Below are positions 52,790-64,000 of a DNA stretch of 64,000 nucleotides, in pieces (position 1 is the stretch's first letter; every line of letters begins with the position of its first letter). Origin of the DNA: Sipunculus nudus (lineage: Eukaryota; Annelida; Sipuncula; Golfingiida; Sipunculidae); NCBI GenBank assembly GCA_026874595.1, contig CM049311.1, positions 41,233,676-41,297,675 on the forward strand, written 5' to 3'. The notes beneath the pieces are model-generated. The model searched no databases, had not been told where the DNA came from, and saw nothing but the letters and a program-made list of their open reading frames with translations. Position numbers and translations under genes: made by a program.

Positions 52790-55700
52790 CTAGACATTTC
52801 TTGGCACCACAGGTGCCAGAGTATCCCCAGACATAGTAGCCCCCCCACCCCTTTAAGAATAGACCCCCATTTTTAGCAGCATATACTGACACTTGGCATA
52901 TTTATTGTTTCTTCCATCTAACAATCCACAATCTTGTTGAAGATGTTGGTCCTGTGACCTTGATCTTTTTAAAGATGTGTCCTGTGACCTTGACCTTTGA
53001 CCTCATGACCCCAAAATCAATTCGGGTCTTGCTTTTCCAATGGGACATATGCAAGTCAAGTTTGAAATCTATACATCATTAAAGCAGGAATTATCATCCA
53101 GAAACTAATTTTTGGACAGACAGCTCTTGAGACCTTCACCTTTGACCTTGTGACCTCAAAATTGATAGGGTTCTTCCTCTCTTGGCAGGAGAACTATATG
53201 TGCAAGATGAAAGATCTGAGATGAAATGTTTGGCTGAAAATGCATCCACATCTTTTTAAAGATGTGTCCTGTGACCTTGACCTTTGACCTCATGACCCCA
53301 AAATCAATTTTGGTCTTGCTTTTCAAATGGGACATATACAAGTCAAGTTTAAAATCCATACATCAACTAGACATTTCTTGGCACCGCAGGTGCCAGAGTA
53401 TCCCCAGACATAGTAGGCCCCCCCACCCTTAAGAATAGACCCCCATTTTTAGCAGCATATACTGACACTTGGCATATTTATTGTTTCTTCCATCTAACAA
53501 TTCACAATCTTGTTGAAGATGTTGGTCCTGTGACCTTGATCTTTTTAAAGATGTGTCCTGTGACCTTGACCTTTGACTTCATGACCCCAAAATCAATTCT
53601 GGTCTTGCTTTTCCAATGGGACATATGCAAGTCAAGTTTGAAATCTATACATCAATAAAGCAGGAATTATCACCCAGAAACTAATTTTTGGACAGATGGC
53701 TCCTGTGACCTTCACCTTTGACCCTGTGACCTCAAAATTGATGGTGTTCTTCCTCTCTTGGCAGGAGAACTATATGTGCAAGTTGAAAGATCTGAGATGA
53801 AATGTTTGGCTGAAAATGCATCCACATCTTTTTAAAGAGGTTTCCTGTGACCTTGACCTTTGACCTCATGACCCCAAAATCAATTCGGGTCTTGCTTTTC
53901 CAATGGGTCAAATACAAGTCAAGTTTGAAATCCATACATCAATAAAAGAAGGAATTATCATCCAGAAACTAATTTTTGGACAGATGGCTCCTGTGACCTT
54001 CACCTTTGACCTTGTGATCTCAAAATTGATAGGGTTCTTCCTCTCTTTGCAGGTGAACTATATGTGCAAGATGAAATATCTGAGATGAAATGTTTGGCTG
54101 AAAATGCATCCACAATCTTTTTAAAGATGTGTCCTGTGACCTTGACCTTTGACCTCATGACCCCAAAATCGATTGGGGTCTTGCTTTTCCATTGGGACAT
54201 ATACAAGTCAAGTTTGAAATCCATACATCAACTAGACATTTCTTGGCACCGCAGGTGCCAGAGTATCCCCAGACATAGTAGGCCCCCACCCCCTTTATAA
54301 ATAGACCCCCATTTTTAGCAGCTTATACTGACACTTGGCATATTTATTGTTTCTTCCATCTAACAATCCACAATCTTGTTGAAGATGTTGGTCCTGTGAC
54401 CTTGATCTTTTTAAAGATGTGTCCTGTGACCTTGACCTTTGACCTTATGACCCCAAAATCAATTCTGGTCTTGCTTTTCCAATGGGACATATGGAAGTTA
54501 GGTTTGAAATCTAAACATCAATAAAGCAGGAATTATCACCCATAAACTAATTTTTGGACAGATGGCTCCTGTGACCTTCACCTTTGGCCTTGTGACCTCA
54601 AAATTGATAGTGTTCTTCCTCTCTTGGCAGGAGAACTATATGTGCAAGATGAAAGATCTGAGATGAAATGTTTGGCTGAAAATGCATCCACATCTTTTTA
54701 AAGATGTGTCCTGTGACCTTGACCTTTGACCTCATGACCCCAAAATCAATTTGGGTCTTGCTTTTCCAATGGGACATATACAAGTCAAGTTTAAAATCAA
54801 TACATCAATAAAAGCAGGAATTATCATCCAGAAACTAATTTTTGGACAGATGGCTCCTGTGACCTTCACCTTTGGCCTTGTGACCTCAAAATTGATAGTG
54901 TTCTTCCTCTCTTGGCAGGAGAACTATATGTGCAAGATGAAAGATCTGAGATGAAATGTTTGGCTGAAAATGCATCCACATCTTTTTAAAGATGTGTCCT
55001 GTGACCTTGACCTTTGACCTCATGACCCCAAAATCAATTTTGGTCTTGCTTTTCAAATGGGACATATACAAGTCAAGTTTGAAATCCATACTTCAATAAA
55101 AGCAGGAGTTATCATCCAGAAACTAATTTTTGGACATATGGCTCCTGTGACCTTCACCTTTGACCTTGTGACCTCAAAATTGATAGTGTTCTTCCTCTCT
55201 TGGCAGGAGAACTATATGTGCAAGATGAAAGATCTGAGATGAAATGTTTGGCTGAAAATGCATCCACATCTTTTTAAAGATGTGTCCTGTGACCTTGACC
55301 TTTGACCTCATGACCCCAAAATCAATTCAGGTCTTGCTTTCCCAATGGGACATATACAAGTCAAGTTTGAAATCCATACATCAATAAAAGCAGGAATTAT
55401 CATCCAGAAACTAAATTTTGGACTGATGGCTCCTGTGAACTTCACCTTTGACCTTGTGACCTCAAAATTGATAGGGGTCTTCCACTCTTGGCAGGTGAAC
55501 TATATGTGCAAGATGAAAGATCTGAGATGAATTGTTTGGCTGAAAATGCATCCACAATCTTTTAAAAGAGGTTTCCTGTGACCTTGACCTTTGACCTCAT
55601 GACCCCAAAATCAATTCAGATCTTGCTTTTCCAATGGGTCAAATACAAGTCGAGTTTGAAATCCATACATCAATAAAAGAAGGAATTATCATCCAGAAAC

Positions 55701-57421
55701 TAATTTTTGGACAGATGGCTCCTGTGACCTTCACCTTTGACCTTGTGACCTCAAAATTGATAGGGTTCTTCCTCTCTTGGCAGGTGAACTATACGTGCAA
55801 GATGAAAGATCTGAGATGAAATGTTTGGCTGAAAATGCATCCACATCTTTTTAAAGGTGTGTCCTGTGACCTTGACCTTTGACCTCATAACCTCAAAATC
55901 AATTTGGGTCTTGCTTTCCCAATGGGACATATATAAGTCAAGTTTGAAATCCATACATCAATAAAAGCAGGAATTATCATCCAGAAACTAATTTTTGGAC
56001 GGATGGCTCCTGTGACCTTCACCTTTGACCTTGTGACCTCAAAATTGATAGGGGTCTTCCACTCTCGGCAGGTGAACTATATGTGCAAGATGAAAGATCT
56101 GAGATGAATTGTTTGGCTGAAAATGCATCCACAATCTTTTTTAAAAGAGGTTTCCTGTGACCTTGACCTTTGACCTCATGACCCCAAAATCAATTTGGGT
56201 TATGCTTTTCCAATGGGACATATATAAGTCAAGTTTGAAATCAATACATCAATAAAAGCAGGAATTATCATCCAGAAACTAATTTTTGGACAGATGGCTC
56301 CTGTGACCTTCACCTTTGACCTTGTGACCTCAAAACTGATAGGGGTCTTCCTCTATTGGCAGATGACTTACATGTGCAAGATGAAAGGTCTGAGATAAAA
56401 TGTTTGGCTGAAAATGCATCCACAATCTTTTTAAAGATGTGTCCTGTGACCTTGACCTTTGACCTCATGACCCCAAAATCAATTCGAGTCTTGCTTTTTC
56501 AATGGGACATATACAAGCCAAGTTTGAAATCAATACATCAATAAAAGCAGGAATTATCATCCAGAAACTAATTTTTGGACAGATAGCTCCTGTGGCCTTG
56601 ACCTTTGACCTTGTGACCCCAAAATTTATATGGATCATCCACTATTGGCAAGTGAGCTATATATTCAAGATGGAAGACCTGGGATGAAAGTTTGGCTTAA
56701 AATTCATCCACAGTATCTTTTAAAATGCCAGTCCAGTGACCTTGACCTTTGACCTCATGACCCTAGAACCTATAGGGTTCTTACTTTAGTAGAGCCATAC
56801 ATAAGTCATGTTTGAGATCCATATGGCTATCAACACTGGAGATATCATAAGAGGTGTGTGATTTTCACCATATATGGCAATATTCAAGGTCAAGGCCACT
56901 ATCATAGGAAAGGTCATGACCCCAATTTAAATAAACATCATCCCATAACCCATACCTATGTATATGCATAATATAAAAGAAATCTGTCCATTAGTTTTTG
57001 ACTTATAATGCTCACAGTACTGTAAGGTGGCAATTTTGGGGGTATTAAACGGCACGAAAACAAGTAAAGAATAATAGGTGGCGCCACCAGTTTCTGGATC
57101 ATGACAACCCTATCCATGATCTTCCATCAACTTGATTTTGGGATAAATTCATGCAAGATTTCTTGAGATATTAAAGAATTTGTGTGATTTTCCCCAAAAG
57201 TGGACCTATTCAAGGTAAAGGACACTCTCCTAGTAAAGGTCATGACCTCATTTTAAATAGGCGTCGTCCTCTCACCCATATCTATACATATACCAAGTTT
57301 GGTAAAGTTCCGTGAAATATTTTTTGGGTTATCGCGCCAACAAGATTTATATGCGGCAGCTGCGGCGGCAGCAGGACCAGTATGAAAACATAGTATCCCT
57401 CGACTTTGTCTGGGGATACAA
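52790..57421 (-). mobile_element. Composite Helitron H: one 5' end, three 3' ends
   Basis: It has the same family and orientation as G, with CTAG-plus-hairpin termini at 52790, 53367 and 54232 but only one 5' end (57421). The two internal termini are joined to the tandem unit at the same base (CCATACATCAA/CTAG). Spacings are 577 and 865 bp, differing by about one 289 bp unit. Flanks are ATAAA on the left and TAATG on the right. It carries around ten or more DR1-type units and a GGTGGCGCCACC palindrome at 57077-57088. Confidence 0.86.
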
Positions 57422-59308
57422 TAATGATCATAAGTACCTGGTTTTATGGCTTTTATTCATATTAAAAAAAATAAATGTAATATATTCATTTTGGACTAAT
57501 TTCACATCAATGTACACACTAGACACAGTAGGGATCTAGATTAATATTATCAACTGCATCTTTGTATATCATTAATTTCCTTCATATGATCCCTAATGAT
57601 TAGTAATGAATTATATGATTTATTTTTTTATCATTAAAATTGAACTGAAAAATACCAAAGGTGACTGCATGGTGTTATTTGAAATATGTGACATTCTATC
57701 AATCGATACAGAATTCTTATATCATCAGTAACTGCAAGTTAATTTCCTGTCATTATCAACTAACAAATTCCTTTTCCATTTTTCTTTAATTTGTTATTAA
57801 AAACCAATAAAAACTTATTAATTTATTGTTTATTGTTATGTTGTTATTGAGTTGGGTTGGACACCTGGATCAACTGTGGCTGGCCATAAGCTGCCTGGCT
57901 GCCCCAGTGTATGCCTCGCGTCAAGCGTGCATAATTTGATGAAAGGTCAACAAGGTCAACATACAGGTGACTCAAAAGGGGCTAGGGAGAGCTAAGGTCT
58001 GACATGGTCTCATGAAAACATTAATAAAAGCTACAATATTTGGCAAATTTCTTTCAGCTTTCTAAACTAAAAAGCTGAAATCCTTATGTGTGCATGATAT
58101 GAAAATAATATCAACAGTGCTCACAGGAAACAAGCGTGCCATGGTCAAAGTTTGGCAAAATTCAAGGTACTTATTTTATATTTATACTTATAACTTATTA
58201 AAATTTGAAAAATTCAGAACTAATTTTGGATATTCAATTGAATCTTGATAAAATAATGTTACATCCCTGACAAAAAATCTCTAGCTTCAGCAAATCCTCT
58301 TGTTTAGGGAGTAAATATATTTCTTGATTTTTTACAAAGTGCATTATGTTTGGGCCCATAACTTAAAACAATTACGCAATACTGACATCATTTCTGGCAT
58401 GTGCATAGAGAATGTATAGAAAAATATGTATATCTATATTATATATGATATATATATTATATATGATTAAAGTCAGATAAGTGGTTCTGATATAAGGCAG
58501 TCTTGAAGTGTAACAATTGATTTTTAATGGAAAAATGAAGTTTTTCATTAATATCTCGAAGGTATTAAGTCCTAGTGACCAAATTCTTGGCATGGTAGGG
58601 GATTTTGGAGACATCTGATTGTATGTCAAATTTTAGGAACTGAGAGCTGAAGCTGGGGAGCTGAGCTCTTGCAAACTGCATAAAACTAACTTGATGTTAA
58701 CAATATGTGACATGGTGCTTGAAAATTGAATAAAATCTACAGTTTTTGATCAACTGGTTTCAAATTTTTGGTGTTAACAGACAAAATGCTAACAAAAACA
58801 TGCTGTGAAAATTAAATCCAGAGTACTTACAGGAAAAAAACGTGCCATGGTCAAAAAAAATTAAAAGATTTTGATCTATTTTTGGGTATACAATATAATT
58901 TTGATTAATTAAAGTAATATTACTGGAAAAAAAGTCCATAGCTTTAACATGTTTTGTGTTAAAGTGATCAAATATCTTTCCTGATTTTTTACAAAATGCA
59001 TTATGTTTGGGCCCATAACTTTTTTAAATTATATAATACAGACAATTTCTGGCATGTACATAGGAACTATATAGGGGAATATTTATGGTAAATATGAGGA
59101 AAAACAGATGAGTAGTTTTGATATGAGGCAGTCCTGAAGTGTGAAAATAGGTTTTTTATAAAAAATTGAGGTTTTTCCTTAATTTCTCAAAGGAACGAAG
59201 TCGCAAAGACCCAGTTTTCGGCTTGGTAGGAGATTGTTGGGACATCTAATAATATTATGCAGAATTTTGGATTCCTAGGTCTTACGGTTTCAAAACGTGC
59301 CACATCTA

Positions 59309-59443
59309 CGGACGGACGGATGGACAACGGACTATGGACCACGACTATAGCTCAGATGACTTTAGTCAACTGATTTGGACGGACGGATGGACAACGGACT
59401 ATGGACCACGACTATAGCTCAGATGACTTTAGTCAACTGAGCT
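59309..59443 (+). repeat. Tandem duplication of the J terminal hairpin
   Basis: A ~67 bp segment (GGACGGACGGATGGACAACG through the GACTTTAGTCAACTGA hairpin) occurs twice in a row before the final GAGCTAAAAA. Confidence 0.9.
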
Positions 59444-59945
59444 AAAAATCTAAAATTATATCAAATGGAGATTAAGTGTGAGAGGAATAGGTCATATAGG
59501 CCATGGTTGGTTTATATGACTGGTTTGTATTGATGAGCAAGAAATTGTTGCAAATAATATTTTGTGACCTGACCATGTGTTTCCTAATGTTGAAACTTAA
59601 GCATGAGAGCAGTTAGTGAACAAATGATCTGTACTATCAATATGATCATTAGTTGGCTTTTTGATTAACTGTTGACATTTCAGTAGTTTACACATTTGTT
59701 CAATTGAATCTATTGTTTTTATTATATTTATTATTAAATGAATTTTTTTTCATGAAATGTATACATTTGATTGAAATATAATTAATGTCCCCAGTCCACA
59801 GATGAATGAACTTGGTGGTGGTGGTGGTGTGGGGGAGGGGGGGGGGGTGGAATGATGGGAGTTACAACATATCTGTATTATTTTATGTATATACATAGGA
59901 TTTTCACAGGATAAAAAAGTTCATTTATAATTACTTAATATTTAA
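59444..59945 (+). repeat. Repeat M copy plus G-rich module start
   Basis: 59450-59760 matches 35423-35720. Then follow GGTGGTGGTGGTGG and a G run near 59825-59850, leading into GAGTTACAACATATCTG. Confidence 0.7.
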
Positions 59946-60372
59946 CAAGGGACCCATGGGTCACGGCGCTCAGCTGAAGTTTGAAATTTTTGCTAAGGCA
60001 AAACATGCAAAATATTCTATTGTAATGTTTTTCATATACACAAGTATATGAAAAGCTAATAGGAAAGGGGCCCTCCTACTTGGTTATATAAAAAGTTCTA
60101 AATATATGATTGCAAAACTAATACTCTGACAAGACTGTCATGAAGAAAAACAGTAAAAGTTTTGAGATACTGTGATGCATATGAATAATTAATAACGAAA
60201 TTAAAGATTCAGTAAATTAGATAAAATATATACATCTTTTCAAATAAAGTTAACACAGTTAGTTGAATGAGGGTCAAATAACATCACTGTGCTAATTACT
60301 ATCTCAGCTATAATTATTTACTGGAATTAAATGTGTATTGAGTTTTATCTGCAGCAATAAAAATATACTCAC
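59946..60372 (+). repeat. HINE-like start and dispersed repeat before the TEAD exon
   Basis: CAAGGGACCCATGGGTC at 59946 is followed by a segment (60030-60185) nearly repeated at 61436-61600 and another (60190-60340) related to 62030-62170. Confidence 0.65.
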
Positions 60373-60431
60373 TGGCTGCTGACACCATAAAATGCCCCCG
60401 CCTCATCCTGCACATTTGTATTGAGATCAGC
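60373..60431 (-). CDS. TEAD1: TEAD exon (fourth from last): start of the ADLN...YGVSSQ segment
   Basis: This is a 59 nt internal coding exon. The acceptor is a pyrimidine-rich stretch ending CTTCAG just before 60431; the donor GTGAGT follows 60373. It reads ADLNTNVQDEAGAFYGVSS plus two bases of a Gln codon completed by the next exon (intron phase 2). In TEAD proteins this segment follows a Phe-Trp and lies in the immunoglobulin-like YAP/TAZ-binding domain; the Asn-x-Gln-Asp and Phe-Tyr-Gly-Val motifs are family hallmarks. The preceding exon, ending in the conserved Trp, was not found up to 64000. The exon sits between two direct intronic repeat copies (60030-60185 and 61436-61600). Confidence 0.94.
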
Positions 60432-60736
60432 CTGAAGAGAAACAATGTATATCATTTCCCTGTATATAAGGCCAAAAAAAATTCATTCTTTGTGTCTGGT
60501 TATGCAACCGACCATAATAAAACCCAGCTACCCAAAATATTCTAATGAAAAATTCATGTGCCAAAACAGGCAAAAGGAGATAAACATCGACCGATCGTTC
60601 AACAATTTCATATTAGAACACTATATAATCATTCCCAAGCATTAAACAACAAAGGAATTAGGGTATCACTGATTATAAACAAATATTTTCACTTATTCTA
60701 GTTAATGTGATATATTTTTTGATTGTTTAACAAAAA

Positions 60737-61340
60737 CAAGGGACCCATGGGTCACGGCACTCAGCTGTTATATATGATCACAAAATATGATTTGGAAGAG
60801 GAGGTAGGCAAATGCTGGTTTTGTGTGGTAATATAAGCTGTATTATGAGTTGATGGTGTTTGACTCAAGTTATGTAAGATTTTGACAATATCCTTTGAGT
60901 AAGGGAATAGGACTTATGTCATTTATATTATCTACATTTGGAAATGGTGTCACACAGGTTTTGACTTGGCCATATAACTTTATATACATTGCAGTAGAAG
61001 TATTTGAAAAAGCAAATTATAAGTCCATTATAAGTCATGTTAATTATGCTTTTTACAAATGAGTTATTTAATAATTTCAAGTTATCCTTACCCAAGAGTA
61101 ACACTAGCACAAATAATATAAGAGTTTTAACTATTTAATAATGTTCAAATATATTTGCCGAGTATTTGCACCATGTCTGGTATTTATTCAGTTTTAGCTA
61201 ATGTTGTTGAGAATCCAGAATATACAAATTTCAAAAATTTAAATAATGATCACAAGTACCTGGTTTTATGGCATTAATTTATATTTAAAAAATGAAATTA
61301 TTATATTCACTTTGGACTACTTTCACATTAATCTACACAC
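60737..61340 (+). mobile_element. 2.6 kb family, old subtype, internally deleted
   Basis: It starts CAAGGGACCCATGGGTC, closest to the 5' part of J, then jumps to the GCACCATGTCTGG block and ends in diverged sequence near 61340. Confidence 0.65.
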
Positions 61341-62990
61341 TTAACATAGCTCGAGTCTTATGACAGTTATTAACATTACAGAAATCATAATGAGAACCTG
61401 TCTAAGATCTGATTTTATCATATTCAAATATTTTTATTTTCATATAAACAAGTATATGTGAAGCTTAGAGGAATGGGGCCCTCCTACTTGGTTATATAAA
61501 AAGTTCTAAATATATGATTGCAAAACTAATACTCTGACAAGACTGTCATGAAGAAAAACAGTAAAAGTTTTGAGATACTGTGTATCATCATGCATATGAA
61601 ACATTTGTAGAAGGACAGGCAAATGGACAGAATGGACTAATACCTTTATTTCACTTTCAAGGGAATAATGCATTAAAGTATATATAAGCCTATTTTTTTA
61701 GCATATCCACTTTTTCCATTAATAGTTTTTATCAGATTCATTTTTTATTTACAAGTTTTATAAATTTGTAATAAAAAAACTGAAAATATTAGTTAAAATA
61801 TTAGAATTCTAAGTTTCAATCATTATATATCCAGAGTGTAGCTCATATTGGGTCATATTATGCATACACATCAATTTTATTATTTTTAAATCACAAATGT
61901 TTAAACTTAATTTAAAAGAAAATAATGCCACAACATGGCACCTACATGATTATTCCTTGAATCACTATTAAAAAGTTTTGCACATTGGAGTTTTCAGTAC
62001 ATGCTTAATTTTATTCACCGAAATAAAATAAAAGATTAAGTAAATTTGATAAAATAAAAACATTTTTTTAAATAAAGTATACACACTGTTGGTTGAATGA
62101 GGGACAAACAATATAATTATGCTAATTACAATCTCAGCTATAATTTATTACTGGAATTAATAGTCAATTTCATACCTGGTATAGTTTTTACTCTTCTGAA
62201 GTAAAGAATTACTTATCTGATGAACATCCACACTTTCACAGCAATACACATCTTTGTGGACACAATTAAATATGCACTTTAATCATTGGACCCCTGGTGG
62301 TACAATACAAAATCTAAAATGTAGCATAGCCAAGAATAATATACAGAAAATTTTAACATTCAACTAGTTTATGCACCATCTGGGGAAGGGGGGGGGGGGG
62401 GGGAGTGCAGGGCAGAGGGAAAGCTGCTAGTAGTGGCCAAGCTGAACCAAGGCAAGCTGCCTGGGGTCGGTTACATATTTCAACTGAAGGCTGTACTACT
62501 AGGGGAGCTAGATGTAAACAACACTTGACATGGTGTATGAAAACTTAAATAAATGATACTCTTTTCAATCAATTCCTTTGAAATTTCAGATTTTAAAAGA
62601 TTAAATCCTTATGTATATATGCTGTGAAAATTAAATCAACAGTGCTTACAGGGTGAAAACGTGCCATTGCCAAATTTGGACAAAATTTAAGGTATTGAAT
62701 TTTAATTTATGCTAATAACTTGATAAATTTGCAAAATTCAGATCTAATTTTGGGTAAACGATTGAAGCTTGATTAAACAGAGTTATATTCCTGAAAAAAA
62801 GTCTCCAGCTTCAGCAATTCTCATGTTAGGTGAGTATATATATTTCCTGATTTTTTTAAAAATTGCATTAAATTTGGGCCCATAACTTCCAAATAATACC
62901 CAATACTGACCCAATTTTTGGTATGTTCATAGAAAATGTATAGAAGAATATGAATACTAACTAGAATACGGGTAGTCGACAAGCCACTAC
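61341..62990 (+). repeat. Old HINE-like modules
   Basis: The 61436-61600 repeat (partner of 60030-60185), the AT-rich module (61640-62010), a 16 G run at 62388-62403, then a 2.6 kb-family 3'-type segment (62590-62960) without a clear terminal hairpin. Confidence 0.55.
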
Positions 62991-63082
62991 GTGTATCCGC
63001 CTAAATCAGAGTGGAACGGGTGAAGTGAGGCATGGATTGAGTGGCAAGGGGAAATAGAGTGAAGTGTTGCATATTAGCATGG

Positions 63083-64000
63083 ATGTCTGCAGCCAAATTG
63101 TGTATGTAGGTTGCGCCACCTACCACAAAAACCAGAAAGCCGTCCAAGTTGTATACATATGCAAAATTTAAGGCAGATAGGTCAAACCACTACATGTATA
63201 TGAGTGATTTTAGCCCACGACAGACAAACAGATGGACGCTGTGCAAAAATGGTTGCAGGTGGCGCCACCAGTTTTGTGTATGATAAAGAGCTATGTGAGA
63301 ACTATACACATGCAAAACTTTGGCCCAATCCGTCAAACGGTTCCCAAGATATGAGCTTGGATGTCTGCAGCGTAAACATGAATGTACGTGGCGCCACCTG
63401 TCATAAAATCAGAAAAGCTATCCAGAATGTATACGCATGCTAAATTTCAGGTGAATAAGTCCAACCAATGCAGAGATATGACTGATTTTATCCCAAGGCA
63501 GATGAACAGATGGACACTGTTCAAAAATGGTTGCAGGTTGCGCCACCATTTTTAGTGTACTTTATAAAGCTATCCAAGGGCTACTTTGTATAAAATTTTT
63601 AGCCTGATCGGTCAAACGGTTCCCCAGATATGAGCTTGGATGTCTGCAGCGTAAACATGAATGTAGGTGGCGCCACCTGTCATAAAATCAGAAAAGCTAT
63701 CCAGGATGTATAAGCATGCCGAATTTCAGGTGAATAAGTCCAACCAATGCAGAGATATGACTTGATTTTATCCCAAGGCAGATGAACAGATGGACACTGT
63801 TAAAAAATAGTTGCAGGTGGCGCCACCATTTTTTGTGTATGTTATAAAGCTATCCAAGGGCTACATTTGTGTAAAATTTTTAGCCTGATCGGTCAAACGG
63901 TTCTTGAGATATGTGGGTTTATGTGTGGAAACAGACGCACAAAGGACACAGAGTGCAGAGGAAAGGTCAGAGGTCAAAACAAAATCGGGGCGCAGCAGTT
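63083..64000 (+). repeat. ~279 bp tandem array, at least 3 copies, open at the window edge
   Basis: ATGTCTGCAGC recurs at 63083, 63361 and 63640. Each unit holds two GTGGCGCCAC-type palindromes and a GGTCAAACGGTTC block. It continues past 64000. Confidence 0.85.

Larger units (their letters stand above)
46492..59443 (+). mobile_element. 2.6 kb element J, old host of a 13 kb nest
   Basis: J survives as 46492-46902, 52689-52789 and 57422-59443 (about 2530 bp). It belongs to an older subtype also seen at 60737 (GGTAATATAAGC, AGTATTTGAAAAA blocks). Between its pieces sit element F (46903-52688) and composite Helitron H (52790-57421). About 215 bp of J is missing at the H junction relative to copy A, so a deletion there is likely. 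J lies 47 bp from a TEAD exon. Confidence 0.85.

Noticed and set aside
48359-57421. Helitron Rep/helicase gene within the Helitron bodies
   Set aside because: Only tandem repeats and short frames are present; no rolling-circle motif or helicase block is seen.
60432-64000. Possible further upstream TEAD exon (the block ending in Phe-Trp)
   Set aside because: Searched by eye on the minus strand for the conserved GPQNAFFLVKFW-type block and found nothing; it probably lies beyond the window.

Overview
This window looks like an AT-rich animal genome, most likely a bivalve mollusc. The one host gene I can recognise is a TEAD/Scalloped transcription factor on the minus strand. Its last four coding exons are at 60373-60431, 46363-46444, 30742-30894 and 20001-20114. 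All four have AG/GT splice borders, the reading phases join correctly, and the last one ends in a stop codon. Upstream exons (TEA DNA-binding domain and linker) lie beyond 64000. The three introns are about 13.9, 15.5 and 10.6 kb and are made almost entirely of mobile and tandem repeats. The bivalve assignment is an inference. It rests on the molluscan style of the repeats: elements of the 'pearl'/HINE type with ACGG microsatellites, about 155-160 bp core tandem repeats and terminal hairpins.

Layout. Positions 1-20000 lie downstream of the gene. They hold old rolling-circle-type elements, a broken Ty3/gypsy LTR retrotransposon (1357-4405), a HINE-like element with a core tandem array (6420-7875), a full 2.6 kb non-autonomous element (8573-11146), minisatellites (13446-13850, 15161-16106), and a less repetitive stretch that probably contains the TEAD 3' UTR. 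Positions 20115-30741 are the last intron, with several minisatellites (30, 69 and 39 bp units), a 0.79 kb segment duplicated 2.8 kb apart, a 339 bp triplication and a 166 bp MITE. Positions 30895-46362 are the middle intron. It holds a 5'-truncated 2.6 kb copy and a 7.9 kb nest in which one 2.6 kb element carries two later insertions of its own family. Positions 46445-60372 are the next intron. It is filled by a 13 kb nest starting 47 bp from the exon: an old 2.6 kb element interrupted by a young copy, which is itself interrupted by a Helitron, plus a second composite Helitron with three 3' ends. Positions 60432-64000 are further intron with old copies and a 279 bp tandem array that runs off the window.

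Two repeat families dominate. (1) A 2.6 kb family begins with CAAGGGACCCATGGGTC and ends in a hairpin followed by AAAAA. It has inverted GCTCAGCTG near both ends and an ACGG microsatellite before the hairpin, and fits non-autonomous Helentron/HINE elements. (2) A Helitron in minus orientation ends in CTAG with a hairpin 9 nt before it, and has 12 bp subterminal inverted repeats. Its body is a tandem array of about 289 bp units, each carrying a perfect DR1-type nuclear-receptor motif. Nested insertions give natural empty-site comparisons that fix the ends of both families. No transposase, Rep or helicase gene is visible, so both families would depend on enzymes encoded elsewhere.
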